Shown here piece by piece: positions 48,948 to 58,376 of a stretch of 64,000 bases of DNA. Each line of letters opens with the position of its first letter. Position 1 is the stretch's first letter. Location: the NCBI RefSeq assembly GCF_042655435.1, contig NZ_JBHSMG010000001.1:1426001-1490000 (forward strand), given 5' to 3'. This DNA comes from Lysinimonas soli. Lineage in GTDB: Bacteria > Actinomycetota > Actinomycetes > Actinomycetales > Microbacteriaceae. The translations under genes were made by a program, and so were the position numbers. The notes beneath the pieces were generated by a model. It was not told the origin of the DNA. It made no database searches and saw only the letters and a list, made by a program, of their open reading frames with translations.

Positions 48948-49722
48948 GAAACACCCACTGCCCGGTCGCGACTGCAGCGGTGACGGCGGCGGCGGCGATC
49001 GCCGTCGCGACCGCGATCAGCAGCACCTCCCGGCGCCCGAAGTACGAGGCACGGGCCCAGCTGCGCGGTGTCGGGCCGCCGAATCCACGGGCCTCCATCG
49101 CGGTCGCGAGCGCGCTTCCCCGGCGGATCGACAGCACGAACAGGGCGAAGGCCGAGCCGGCGAAGCGCCGGAGGCGTCCGCGGTCGGCCACGCCGCGCGC
49201 CCGGCGGGCGAGCTCGAGGGCGCGCCAGTCGTCGCGCATCAGCCCGAACAGGCGGAAGGCGGCAAGGGCGCCGAGCACGAACCGGGCGGGAAGGCGCAAC
49301 AGCTGAGCGAGGGCGTCGGCGAACTCCGTGGCATCCACGGTCGCGAACAGCACGACCGCCGGGAGCGCGATCGCGAGCACGCGAAGGACGGTCACGAGAG
49401 CCAGGTGCAGCGATCCGTCGGTCACGTGCACGAGCAGCGCATCGACGTAGACACGACCGGATGCCTTGCCGTAGAGGGCGACCGTGACGCCGGCGAGCGG
49501 CGCCGTGATCCAGAGCGCCGAGGTGCGATGCCAGAACGGCGCCCAGCCGAGCCCCGCGAGCGGCAGCGCAGCGAGTTCGAGAGCCAGGGCGACGCCGGCC
49601 GAGACGGCATCCACCGAGAGGGCGAGCGCGACGGCCAGCACCAGGGTCGCGGCGAGCTTGGCGACCGGGTTGACCGCCGCTGCGCCCCGCCGCAGTTCGA
49701 GGGAGACCACGGCTGCGCTCAC
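48937..49722 (-). CDS. ykoC: ECF transporter transmembrane subunit T
   Basis: 261 residues from GTG 49722, overlapping the ATPase stop (GTGA). About five membrane segments, and the coupling motifs of EcfT proteins near the C-terminus: ALELARRARGVAD and ATAMEARGFGGPTPRSW, where Ala-Arg-Gly helices grip the ATPases. It scaffolds the ATPase and the S component. Operon ykoE-ykoD-ykoC plus kinase. Confidence 0.93.
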   Translation of the reverse strand: MSAAVVSLELRRGAAAVNPVAKLAATLVLAVALALSVDAVSAGVALALELAALPLAGLGWAPFWHRTSALWITAPLAGVTVALYGKASGRVYVDALLVHVTDGSLHLALVTVLRVLAIALPAVVLFATVDATEFADALAQLLRLPARFVLGALAAFRLFGLMRDDWRALELARRARGVADRGRLRRFAGSAFALFVLSIRRGSALATAMEARGFGGPTPRSWARASYFGRREVLLIAVATAIAAAAVTAAVATGQWVFLGH

Positions 49723-51188
49723 GCCGCGACCCCCTGCAGCACGAGTTCGCCCGCGTCGAGCTCGGCGATCAGGCGGCGGTCGTGGGTCGCCGCCACCACC
49801 GCCGCGCCCTCGGCCCGCAGCTCGTCCAGAAGAGCGACGAGGGCAGCCCAGGTGCGGGCATCCTGCCCGAAGGTGGGTTCGTCGAGCACGAGCATGCGCG
49901 GTCGCGCGGCCAGTACCGCGGCGACCGAGAGGCGTCGCTTCTGCCCGCCCGACAGCGTGAAGGGGTTGGCCGCCGCCAGCCAGGCGAGATCGAGGCGCTC
50001 GAGCAGGGCGCCGACGCGCGCGTCGACCTCGGCCGGGGGCACCCCGAGCGCTCGAGGGCCGAGTGCCAGCTCGTCGCGCACGGTGGCGGTGAGGAACTGG
50101 TGCTCGGGAGTCTGGAACACCGAGCCGATGCGGCTCAGCAGCTCGCGCGAGCGCCAACGGATCGGCCGAGGATCGACTCCCCCGGCGAAGCCGTCGCTCG
50201 CCCGCAACTCACCGCCCGCCGGGGCGAGAAGCCCGCCCAAGGTGAGGGCGAGGGTCGTCTTGCCCGTGCCGTTGGCGCCCGTGAGCGCGAGCACCGTTCC
50301 GGACTCGACGGTTGCATCGATCCGGCTCGGAAGCGTGGCACCCGCGACGCGGGCGATGCGCAGCTCCTGCGCCCCGAGCAGCGGGGTGCGTTCCCCCGCT
50401 GCGGCGCGGCGCGTGATCCGCGGCTCACGCCCGGGCACCCAGACGCCGGCCGCCGCGAGAGCGTCGCCCTGGCGGGCCAGCACCGACCGCGGCGCTCCGT
50501 CGGCCAACAGCTTCCCGTCCGAGCCGAGCACCACGATGCGGTCCACGACATCGAGCCAGGCCTCGACGCGATGCTCGACGATGATCGCGGTCGAGCCGGT
50601 GCGCTGCAGCACGGCCGCGACGGCATCCCGCACCCGGATCACGCCCTCCGGATCGACGTTGGCGGTCGGCTCGTCGAGCAGCAGCAGCCCCGGGCGCATC
50701 GCGAGCGCCCCCGCAAGGGCGAGCCGCTGCTTCTGACCGCCCGAGAGGGCCTCGGTCGGATGACCGAGCGGCACCGCGAGCCCGACCAGCTCGAGCGCCT
50801 CCCGCACGCGGCTCCACGTCTCGTCGCGAGGCACGCCGAGGTTCTCGCAGCCGAACGCGACATCGTCGCCGACGCGCGACATGATCACCTGCGAGTCCGG
50901 GTCTTGAAGCACGAGTCCGGCGGCCCCGCGCGCCGAAGCCGGGTCGCGACCGGCAACGCGCAGAGTACCCGCGCTCTCGCCCTCCTCGTCGCCGCCGAGA
51001 ACGCCCGCGAGCCCCGCCAGCAGAGTCGACTTGCCCGATCCGGAGGGGCCGAGCAGCAGAATGCGCTCTCCCGGCTCGATCCGGAGTTCGAGCTCGCGAA
51101 GGGCCCAGGCGCGGCGCCCGGCGTGACGCCAGCCCCAGCCGCGCGCCTCGACCGCGGCCGGGGTCGGCGACTCGGAGCGGTTCGTCAG
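49719..51188 (-). CDS. ykoD: ECF transporter ATPase with two fused ATP-binding domains
   Basis: 489 residues if the CTG at 51188 is used. Two complete ABC domains: Walker A GPSGSGKST with LSGGQKQRLALAGAL and DEPTANVD in the first, GANGTGKTT with LSGGQKRRLSVAAVL and DEPTFGQD in the second. No ATG, GTG or TTG exists in frame near the 5' end: the only plausible start overlaps the ykoE stop as CTGA, mimicking the usual ATGA/GTGA coupling. Powers thiamine or precursor uptake together with YkoE and YkoC. Confidence 0.92.
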   Translation of the reverse strand: MTNRSESPTPAAVEARGWGWRHAGRRAWALRELELRIEPGERILLLGPSGSGKSTLLAGLAGVLGGDEEGESAGTLRVAGRDPASARGAAGLVLQDPDSQVIMSRVGDDVAFGCENLGVPRDETWSRVREALELVGLAVPLGHPTEALSGGQKQRLALAGALAMRPGLLLLDEPTANVDPEGVIRVRDAVAAVLQRTGSTAIIVEHRVEAWLDVVDRIVVLGSDGKLLADGAPRSVLARQGDALAAAGVWVPGREPRITRRAAAGERTPLLGAQELRIARVAGATLPSRIDATVESGTVLALTGANGTGKTTLALTLGGLLAPAGGELRASDGFAGGVDPRPIRWRSRELLSRIGSVFQTPEHQFLTATVRDELALGPRALGVPPAEVDARVGALLERLDLAWLAAANPFTLSGGQKRRLSVAAVLAARPRMLVLDEPTFGQDARTWAALVALLDELRAEGAAVVAATHDRRLIAELDAGELVLQGVAA

Positions 51189-51790
51189 ACCTCCGCCGTT
51201 CGCTGCCGCCCCGAGGCGAAGCGGTTGAGCGCGCCCGTCGGCGCCAGCGCCCGCACGATCAGCCAGCCGACCACGCCGGCCAGCACCGCACCGGAGACCG
51301 CGAACGAGATGACGTAGACCAGCGAGAACACCGGGGTCGACCCGGGGTAGTACAGCACCAGATCGAGGATCGCCCCGCCGATCCCGGCGAGGATGCCCGA
51401 CAGGATCGCGACGAACAACCGCCAGTTGGCGTAGAGGAATGCCGCGAACACCAGCTCGGCGCCGAGTCCCTCGACGACGCCGTAGAGCACCGTGACCGCG
51501 CCGCCCCACTGGTTGCCGACGAGCGCCTCGACGATCGCCGCGACGAGCTCGGCGAACAGAGCGGCCCCCGGCTTGCGGATCACGAGAGCCGCGAGGACGC
51601 CGGCAAGCAGCCAGAGGCCGTACCCGAGGCTCTGCACCCCGGGGAGGGCCGCGGCGATCCCGGCGGCCGGGAACTGCCAGGCCCAGTAGATCAGGCCCGT
51701 GGCGACGCCGATGACGGCGGCCACGACGATGTCGACGACGCGCCAACGCCAGACGATCCGCGAGTGATTGCCGGTGGATGTCGTTGCCAT
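51185..51790 (-). CDS. ykoE: ECF transporter substrate-binding subunit YkoE
   Basis: 201 residues from ATG 51790. About five to six membrane segments after a basic N-terminus (RIVWRWRVVDIVVAAVIGVATGLIYWAWQFP), with the Ala/Gly-rich MAELVAAIVEALVGNQWGGAVTVLYGVVEGLGAELVFAAF core typical of YkoE. The family carries thiamine or hydroxymethylpyrimidine. A TPP riboswitch directly upstream confirms that the substrate is thiamine-related. Confidence 0.95.
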   Translation of the reverse strand: MATTSTGNHSRIVWRWRVVDIVVAAVIGVATGLIYWAWQFPAAGIAAALPGVQSLGYGLWLLAGVLAALVIRKPGAALFAELVAAIVEALVGNQWGGAVTVLYGVVEGLGAELVFAAFLYANWRLFVAILSGILAGIGGAILDLVLYYPGSTPVFSLVYVISFAVSGAVLAGVVGWLIVRALAPTGALNRFASGRQRTAEV

Positions 51791-51835
51791 GTTCGTGCCT
51801 CTCTGAGGTGAGTGAGGGCACGGGTTCCGAGAATC

Positions 51836-51928
51836 TGCCTCCCTGCGCCGGCATGATCCGGATCAGGTTCGACGGTCGAAGCTTCGATCAGCTTCCTCTC
51901 AGCCCGGCACACCGGACTCCCGTGTTCA
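51836..51928 (-). promoter_or_regulatory. TPP (THI-box) riboswitch
   Basis: On the minus strand the aptamer motifs appear in order: GGCTGAGA (51897-51904), GAACCTGATC (51861-51870), then ATGCCGGCGCAGGGAG (51839-51854), the classical THI box. It lies between a TAGACT -10 and ykoE, so thiamine pyrophosphate should switch off the transporter operon. Confidence 0.93.
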
Positions 51929-51934
51929 GCGACG

Positions 51935-51940
51935 AGTCTA
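51935..51940 (-). promoter_or_regulatory. Putative -10 (TAGACT) of the riboswitch transcript
   Basis: TAGACT on the minus strand ends about 7 bases before the aptamer begins, so transcription would start at its edge. Confidence 0.45.
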
Positions 51941-51953
51941 GCCCCGCGGCACC

Positions 51954-51959
51954 TAGGCT
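51954..51959 (+). promoter_or_regulatory. Putative -10 (TAGGCT) for leaderless deacetylase gene
   Basis: TAGGCT ends 7 bases before GTG 51967, which supports that GTG over the ATG at 51976. Confidence 0.45.
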
Positions 51960-51966
51960 GTGCCCC

Positions 51967-52833
51967 GTGGCAGCCATGGACCGCCGACGCTTCCTTACCC
52001 GGGTCGGACTCACCGTGCTCGGGTTCGGGCTCGGCGCGGGTGCCGTCGTGGCCGGCGAGGCCGTCGCGGGCGGGTTCCGCGCATCGGCCCCGACACCGAC
52101 GACCCCGCGACCCGGTCCGTCGGTCGCGAGCGGGTCTCCCCGCGCCCACCCCGATCCGATCCCCTCGGCGACGCCTCTGCCGCCGCACTTCGGCGCTCCG
52201 CAACTGACCAGAGTGAAGCTCCCCGGCGCCACCCTGTACGGCCTCCCCGGCAGCGGCAGCCTGCTGGCCCTGACCGTCGACGACGGCGCCAGCAGCGAGG
52301 TCGTCGCCGCCTACACCGAGCTCTGCCGTCGCACGGGAATGCGCCTGACCTTCTTCGTGACCAAGAAGTACTCCTCGTGGACCGACAACGCCGCGGCCAT
52401 GCGACCGCTGGTCGAGAACGGCCAGATCCAGCTCGGTAATCACACGATGTCGCATCCGGACCTGACGAAGCTCAGTGCGGGCGCCATTCAGAACGAACTG
52501 ACCGGCTGCGGCACGTTCATCAAAGACACCTTCGGGGTGGATGCCGCCCCCTACTATCGACCGCCCTTCGGCTATCTCGACGCCCGGGTGCGCGCGGCGG
52601 CGCACGCCGTCGGCTACACGCAGCCCGTGCTGTGGTTCGGCACGCTCTCGGACTCCGGCCGGATCACCGAGGCGCAGGTCGTGCAGTTCGCGCAGAAATG
52701 GTTCCTCCCGCAGCACATCGTGATCGGGCATGCGAACTTCGACCCCGTCACGCACGTGTTCGACCAGCTGTTGCAGCTCATCCGCGACCGTGCGTTGCAG
52801 CCCGTGACCCTGGACGACGTCTTCGCGCGGTGA
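51967..52833 (+). CDS. Secreted polysaccharide deacetylase (NodB domain, Tat-type signal)
   Basis: 288 residues. Signal peptide with a twin-arginine motif MDRRRFLTRVGLTVLG, then a Pro/Ser/Thr linker to about 80. The NodB domain has LTVDDGA (metal Asp pair), the HTMSHPDL metal-His motif, and YRPPFGY; WF and VIGHAN near the end complete the CE4 active site. Likely deacetylates peptidoglycan or another cell-surface glycan. Divergent from the TPP-riboswitch operon. Confidence 0.93.
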   Translation: MAAMDRRRFLTRVGLTVLGFGLGAGAVVAGEAVAGGFRASAPTPTTPRPGPSVASGSPRAHPDPIPSATPLPPHFGAPQLTRVKLPGATLYGLPGSGSLLALTVDDGASSEVVAAYTELCRRTGMRLTFFVTKKYSSWTDNAAAMRPLVENGQIQLGNHTMSHPDLTKLSAGAIQNELTGCGTFIKDTFGVDAAPYYRPPFGYLDARVRAAAHAVGYTQPVLWFGTLSDSGRITEAQVVQFAQKWFLPQHIVIGHANFDPVTHVFDQLLQLIRDRALQPVTLDDVFAR

Positions 52834-52860
52834 CCACGGGCGCCGCGGGCGCCTCGGGCC

Positions 52861-53295
52861 TCAGCCCGCCGGATCCTCCCCGGGCAGCAGCACCTCGACG
52901 GGGCTGTCGTCGACGTAGCCGATCGCCGCGAACTCGATCTTGCCGAAGTCGAGCGCGGCGTCGAGGGTCACCGTGTTGTCGATCACGTACGCGATGTTGA
53001 TCGGCAGCCCCGTCATGCCGGCCGAGAAGCTGTCGCCGACCATTCGGGTGCAGACCACGAGCCCCTGCACGAGGATGACCTCGCCGTCCTCGTCGCGGGT
53101 GCGGAATCCGGGCTGGGTTCGATCGAGGTCGAAGCCCGCGGGCGGCCGGAACGGGATCGGCCGCTCAGCGAAGCACAGCACGTAGTCGGCACGATCCGGG
53201 CCGGGCACGACCCGCAGCACCCGCGCGCGCAGCGGCAGGACCGCCTCGAACTCGGCGGGACCGCTGTCGAGGGCCGTGATGACGAAGGAGGGCAT
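52861..53295 (-). CDS. Hypothetical protein
   Basis: 144 residues, MPSFVITALDSGPAEFEAVL at the start. A soluble beta-rich protein: LRARVLRVVPGPDRADYVLCFAERPIPFRPPAGFDLD, then EVILVQGLVVCTRMVGDSFSAGMTGLPINIAYVIDNT. No catalytic motif recognised. The conserved feel of GDSF and the two cysteines (VLCF, VVCT) are notable. It lies downstream of a glycosyltransferase on the same strand, separated by 35 bases. Confidence 0.75.
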   Translation of the reverse strand: MPSFVITALDSGPAEFEAVLPLRARVLRVVPGPDRADYVLCFAERPIPFRPPAGFDLDRTQPGFRTRDEDGEVILVQGLVVCTRMVGDSFSAGMTGLPINIAYVIDNTVTLDAALDFGKIEFAAIGYVDDSPVEVLLPGEDPAG

Positions 53296-53330
53296 CCCCT
53301 CAGCGTGCCAGAGGCGCCCGGTGGAGCGGC

Positions 53331-54149
53331 CTACCGCGCCGATCCGGCGCGGCGCATCTGGTTGATGCGCACCCCCTTGAGCACGGGGTAGATCGCCGAG
53401 AAGACCACCATCGGCGCGCGCAGGGCCGGGTCGGTGATGCCGTGGTTGTCGTAGCTGCGCTCCCAGCGGCGCACGTAGTGGAAGTAGTCGCGCGGGTTGT
53501 CGTCGAGGCGGCGGGCCGACATCCCGGCGACCATCTTCGAGGCGTAGACGACCCGATGACCGCGCTGGGAGAGATGGATGCTGAGGTCGATGTCCTCGTG
53601 CATCTCGTCGGCCTCGTCACGGCAGACGTGCTCCCGGATGTCGCGCCATGCCGACGCGCGCAGCGCCATGTTGCTGCCGAACAGGAAGTGGTAGTCGCGG
53701 GCGAGCTTGAGGATCGCCCGCCGCAACCCGTCGTCGGCGCGCAGCCCGAAACGCCGCAGCGGCATGTCGTAGTAGATCATCGGCCCGGTCGCGCCGTCGA
53801 CGGTGTCATCGAGGAAGATCTGCTTGACCTCCTCGACCCACCCCGGTTCGAGCACGGAGTCGGCGTCGATGCGGCCGATCACCTCCCCGATGGCGTGGTC
53901 GAGCCCCAGGTTACGGGTGGGAACCAGGCCCTGCTCGCGGTTCTGCTCCAGGATCAGCAGGGGGGCATCCGGGTATTCGATGCGCAGGGAGTCGAACACC
54001 GCGCGGGTGCCGTCGGTCGAGCGGTTGTCGACCACGATGATCTCGTCGGCCGGCACCGTCTGCTCGATCGCCGCCACCACGCAGGCGCGGATGGTGCGTT
54101 CCTCGTTGTAGGCCGGGATGACGATCGATACCGTCGGAGCGGTCACCAT
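53331..54149 (-). CDS. Family 2 glycosyltransferase
   Basis: 272 residues. GT-A fold: VSIVIPAYNEERTIRACVVAAIEQTVPADEIIVVDNRSTDGTRAVF (7-52), the metal-binding DxD as GRIDADSVLEPGWVEEV (about 92-108), and a later catalytic region DEADEMHEDIDLSIHLSQRGHRVVYASKM with the ED motif. It transfers a sugar to a surface glycan or lipid. Possible leaderless start: TAGAGT 6 bases before the ATG. Confidence 0.94.
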   Translation of the reverse strand: MVTAPTVSIVIPAYNEERTIRACVVAAIEQTVPADEIIVVDNRSTDGTRAVFDSLRIEYPDAPLLILEQNREQGLVPTRNLGLDHAIGEVIGRIDADSVLEPGWVEEVKQIFLDDTVDGATGPMIYYDMPLRRFGLRADDGLRRAILKLARDYHFLFGSNMALRASAWRDIREHVCRDEADEMHEDIDLSIHLSQRGHRVVYASKMVAGMSARRLDDNPRDYFHYVRRWERSYDNHGITDPALRAPMVVFSAIYPVLKGVRINQMRRAGSAR

Positions 54150-54155
54150 GGCTTG

Positions 54156-54161
54156 ACTCTA
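54156..54161 (-). promoter_or_regulatory. Putative -10 (TAGAGT) for leaderless glycosyltransferase gene
   Basis: TAGAGT on the minus strand ends 6 bases before ATG 54149. Confidence 0.4.
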
Positions 54162-54177
54162 ACGGCTCCCTCCCCCG

Positions 54178-54882
54178 TTACCGGGCCCAGAGCACTCGAC
54201 GCATCACGGCGCGTTCGACCAGGGTCCAGCTCGTCGACACGGCGAGGTACACGGTGGCGGCCAAGGGCACGATCGCGGCGAAGATCACGGTCAGGAACGG
54301 GGTCCAGCTGAGCAGATCGGCGATCCCCTGCTGGGCGGGATCGAGCGGCACCGCGATGCGTCGGGCAGCCCGTCGCGAGAGCCCGGCCACGATCGCGATG
54401 ACGACCAGGAGCGCGATCGCGACACCGTCCGTCGCCAGGAATCCGCTCGTGGCCGCGATCAGGTGCCGGCCGAGCGGAGCACCCAGGAAGGTGGCGCTCA
54501 GCAGGGCGTTGGCGTGGCCGTCGATCGTCGGCGAGGTGAACAGGGCATACACCAGAGTCAGCACGGGGGCCTGCGCAAGACCCGGAAGCAGGCCGGCGAT
54601 CGGCGAGACCTTCTCGGCGGCGTAGAGGGCGAGAGTCTCGCGCTGGAGACGATCGGGCTGCCGGGCGAAGCGGGAGCGCAGCTGGGCGATGCGGGGTGCA
54701 AGCCGGCGCCGATGGCCCTCGGCGCGGACGGTCGCGAGAGCGAGCGGGATCAGGGCCGTGCGGATCGCGATCGTGACGAGCACGATCGCCACGCCTGGCG
54801 TCACGACCCCGCCGAGGGCGGCGAGAGCGGTGGACGCCCCATCGAGAAGGGCGGCGATCGGGGGGAAGTCGAAGATGTCCAT
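54178..54882 (-). CDS. YidC/Oxa1-family membrane insertase paralogue
   Basis: 234 residues from ATG 54882 with GGAGAC upstream. Five membrane segments and the Oxa1 core: VTIAIRTALIPLALATVRAEGHRRRLAPRIAQLRSRFARQPDRLQRETLALYAAEKVSPIAGLLPGLAQAPVLTLVYALF. A positively charged groove Arg in the first segment (IAIRTALIP) is the catalytic feature of YidC. No long P1 domain, so it is the Gram-positive short type, probably a second copy besides the oriC-linked one. Follows a DUF6412 gene. Confidence 0.93.
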   Translation of the reverse strand: MDIFDFPPIAALLDGASTALAALGGVVTPGVAIVLVTIAIRTALIPLALATVRAEGHRRRLAPRIAQLRSRFARQPDRLQRETLALYAAEKVSPIAGLLPGLAQAPVLTLVYALFTSPTIDGHANALLSATFLGAPLGRHLIAATSGFLATDGVAIALLVVIAIVAGLSRRAARRIAVPLDPAQQGIADLLSWTPFLTVIFAAIVPLAATVYLAVSTSWTLVERAVMRRVLWAR

Positions 54883-54933
54883 GGGTGTCTCCTGACAGGT
54901 CGAACGGAAGGATGAGTTCGTTCGGCCATCGCC

Positions 54934-54948
54934 CCCACCGGAGGTGGG
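54934..54948 (-). other. GC-rich hairpin between DUF6412 and yidC-like gene
   Basis: CCCACC/GGTGGG with a three-base loop, 51 bases upstream of the insertase start. Could attenuate or stabilise the operon mRNA. Confidence 0.3.
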
Positions 54949-54959
54949 CACGGCAGGAG

Positions 54960-55271
54960 TCAGACGGCCGGCAGCAGACGGCCCGGTGCTCGCGGTCGGC
55001 GGTGACCCCGCGCGGCGGGGTCGGTCTGGGCGGTGCGCGGCACCATGCGATCGAGGGCGGCGCGGGCCCCGACACCGAGCGGGATGCCGCCCCAGCGCGG
55101 CGGCAGAGCACGCGCGATGAGGACGGCGACGATGGCCAGCACGGCCACGACGAACGCCGCGGACACGGTCGAACTCGTCGGCGTGCTCGTCAGTGTGGTG
55201 GTCAGCGCGAGCAGCAGCTCGACCGCGGCGACCACGCGACTCAGCCTGCTCGCGATGCTGCTCGCCATCAT
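54960..55271 (-). CDS. DUF6412-type small membrane protein
   Basis: 103 residues from ATG 55271, overlapping the GNAT gene by 4 bases (ATGA). Two membrane segments (about 10-28 and 37-58) and a basic Pro/Arg tail with RTAQTDPAARGHRRPRAPGRLLP. I recall this tail motif as DUF6412, regularly next to the short YidC in Microbacteriaceae. It may assist the insertase; unproven. Confidence 0.82.
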   Translation of the reverse strand: MMASSIASRLSRVVAAVELLLALTTTLTSTPTSSTVSAAFVVAVLAIVAVLIARALPPRWGGIPLGVGARAALDRMVPRTAQTDPAARGHRRPRAPGRLLPAV

Positions 55272-55777
55272 GCGGTCAGATTACCGCCGACCGGCGCCGC
55301 GAGGAGAGCCACGATGTTGGCGCCGCCCTTCGTGGACTGCCGGCCCACCTCGACGAACCCGAGCCGGCTGTGGAAGGCGAGCGAGCCCGGGTTCGGGGGC
55401 TCGAGGTTCACCTCGCACAGCACCTCCGAGGCGCCGACGCGCCGCGCCTCGGCGAAGGCCGCCTCGTAGAGGCGTGGACCGATCCCCCGGCCTTGGAGGT
55501 GCGGGCTCAGCACGATGCGATCCACGTAGACGAAGTCGTCGGAGCGCGCGCTGAAGAACAGGTAGTTCTCGCTCCGGTAGTCGAGCCCTGGCGGCATCCC
55601 GAGCAGGAAGCCGGCGGGCCGCCCGTCGTCGACGACGAGTCGCACCGAGCTCATCGCGACCAGCTCGGCGAACTCGACGGCGGGGGTGATCGGCACCGCA
55701 GGGTACGCGGCGTCGTTCACCGCGACGAGGGCATCGAGGTCATCGTCGCGGTAGGGGCGCAGGATCGGGTCGCTCAC
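55268..55777 (-). CDS. GNAT-family N-acetyltransferase
   Basis: 169 residues. The acetyl-CoA pyrophosphate loop is LSPHLQGRGIGPRLYEAAFAEARRVGA (about 90-116); FVYVDRIVLS is the preceding strand, and LEPPNPGSLAFHSRLGFVEVGRQ the C-terminal catalytic strand. Substrate unknown. First gene of the gnat-DUF6412-yidC run, 9 bases after the peptidase stop on the same strand. Confidence 0.93.
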   Translation of the reverse strand: MSDPILRPYRDDDLDALVAVNDAAYPAVPITPAVEFAELVAMSSVRLVVDDGRPAGFLLGMPPGLDYRSENYLFFSARSDDFVYVDRIVLSPHLQGRGIGPRLYEAAFAEARRVGASEVLCEVNLEPPNPGSLAFHSRLGFVEVGRQSTKGGANIVALLAAPVGGNLTA

Positions 55778-55786
55778 CGGATCAGG

Positions 55787-56602
55787 CTAGCTGGCGGGGT
55801 GCCAGGCCTCGTTCGCGTGGGTGCGCATCCAGTCGACGGGGTTGATCGGGGTGCCCGCCGCGTCCAGGATGCCGAAGTGCAGGTGCGGTCCTGTGCTCTC
55901 GCCGGTGTCGCCGACCAGCCCCACGATCGTGCCGCGCGCGACCGTCTGACCGACGCTCAGTCGCAGGGAGCCGGAGGCCATGTGGCCGTAGACGCTGCTC
56001 ACGATCACCCCGTCGATGTCGTGCTGGATGATCGCGTAGACGCCGAGCTCACCCGAGGGATTGCCTACCTCGGTGACGACCCCGTCGGCGATGGCTGCGA
56101 TCGGCGTGCCCGCACCGGGAGTGAAATCGACCCCGCGGTGGAAGGTCGAGCAGCCGGCGCACGGTGCCGCGCGCGGTCCGAAGGGGCTGCTGACCGGGCT
56201 CGAGGGATCGATCGGCCACTGCACCATCGAGAAGGTCGTCACGGTGAACCCGTCGCGCTCGACGCGCACGCCGGACGATGCGGATGCCGCCACCTTCAGT
56301 CCCTGCGCCTCCGAGGCCGCGAACGGCAGCTGCTGCGTCGCCGCCTGTGCCGGCAACTCGTGGATGCCGACCGCGGCGACGACGACTGCAGTGGCCACGA
56401 TGGCGAGAACGGAGCGATTGACCCGGAGGAAGCCGGCGAGCGGGGCGCGGTCGTGCGGGTGGTGGCGGGAGTTCGGGTGGCCGTCGGGGCGATGGTCGCG
56501 GGGGTGGTGGTCGCGGGGGTGGTGGTCACGGGGGCGATCGGGGCGCGCGGACGCGCTCTTCTGAAGGAACAAGGACGAGCACTTTCGAGTCGAGCGCGGC
56601 AC
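55787..56602 (-). CDS. M23 (LytM-type) peptidase with His/Arg-rich cytoplasmic tail
   Basis: 271 residues if GTG 56602 starts it; the start is uncertain because the N-terminus is low-complexity. The first 50 residues contain HHPRDHHPRDHRPDGHP repeats encoded by tandem 15-base units, then a membrane helix (about 66-82). The extracellular M23 domain has the zinc ligands in FHRGVDFTPGAGTPIAAI and HLHFG (near the C-terminus), with VSSPFGPR upstream. It cleaves peptidoglycan cross-bridges or activates a partner. Confidence 0.88.
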   Translation of the reverse strand: MPRSTRKCSSLFLQKSASARPDRPRDHHPRDHHPRDHRPDGHPNSRHHPHDRAPLAGFLRVNRSVLAIVATAVVVAAVGIHELPAQAATQQLPFAASEAQGLKVAASASSGVRVERDGFTVTTFSMVQWPIDPSSPVSSPFGPRAAPCAGCSTFHRGVDFTPGAGTPIAAIADGVVTEVGNPSGELGVYAIIQHDIDGVIVSSVYGHMASGSLRLSVGQTVARGTIVGLVGDTGESTGPHLHFGILDAAGTPINPVDWMRTHANEAWHPAS

Positions 56603-56953
56603 CGTGCACGCGCGGGACGCCCAGTGTGCGTCCTCTGATGGAGCGGACCCACGTCGCCGTTCTGCACGGTGGATAACGTCACACCGGAACAAGCGGGGTC
56701 GGATCCATGCTTCTTCATGAACCTGGGCGGCACCTGGCAGCTGGACGTCAGGAGCCATGGTCGGGGCTCCCACGGGCGTGCGGCGGGCCTTCTTTCGCAG
56801 CCGCGCGTGTGCCCTGCGTGCCTTTCCCGTACGTCTCCCGTGCGCTCGGCCGATGCTCCCGCGCCCCTCCTCCACAGGATCTATCTTCGATAGTTGTCCA
56901 CCAACAGGTGAGCATATCTAGAATTCTTGTTCCCTTTGTAGGAGGATCGTTCC
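56603..56953. other. 351-bp intergenic region with divergent promoters
   Basis: No gene is supported here. The right-hand end is AT-rich, with TTGTCC (56894-56899), TAGAAT (56919-56924) and AGGAGGA (56940-56946) giving a credible promoter and ribosome site for the HNH gene. A CTATC-TTC-GATAG stem (56881-56893) overlaps it. The left part is GC-rich and probably holds the M23 gene's promoter. Confidence 0.6.
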
Positions 56954-58366
<1,413 letters not shown>

Positions 58367-58376
58367 CGTCGACGGC

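Noticed and set aside
49782..51317. 511-residue plus-strand frame opposite ykoD
   Set aside because: Shadow of the ATPase gene; no domain and implausible composition.
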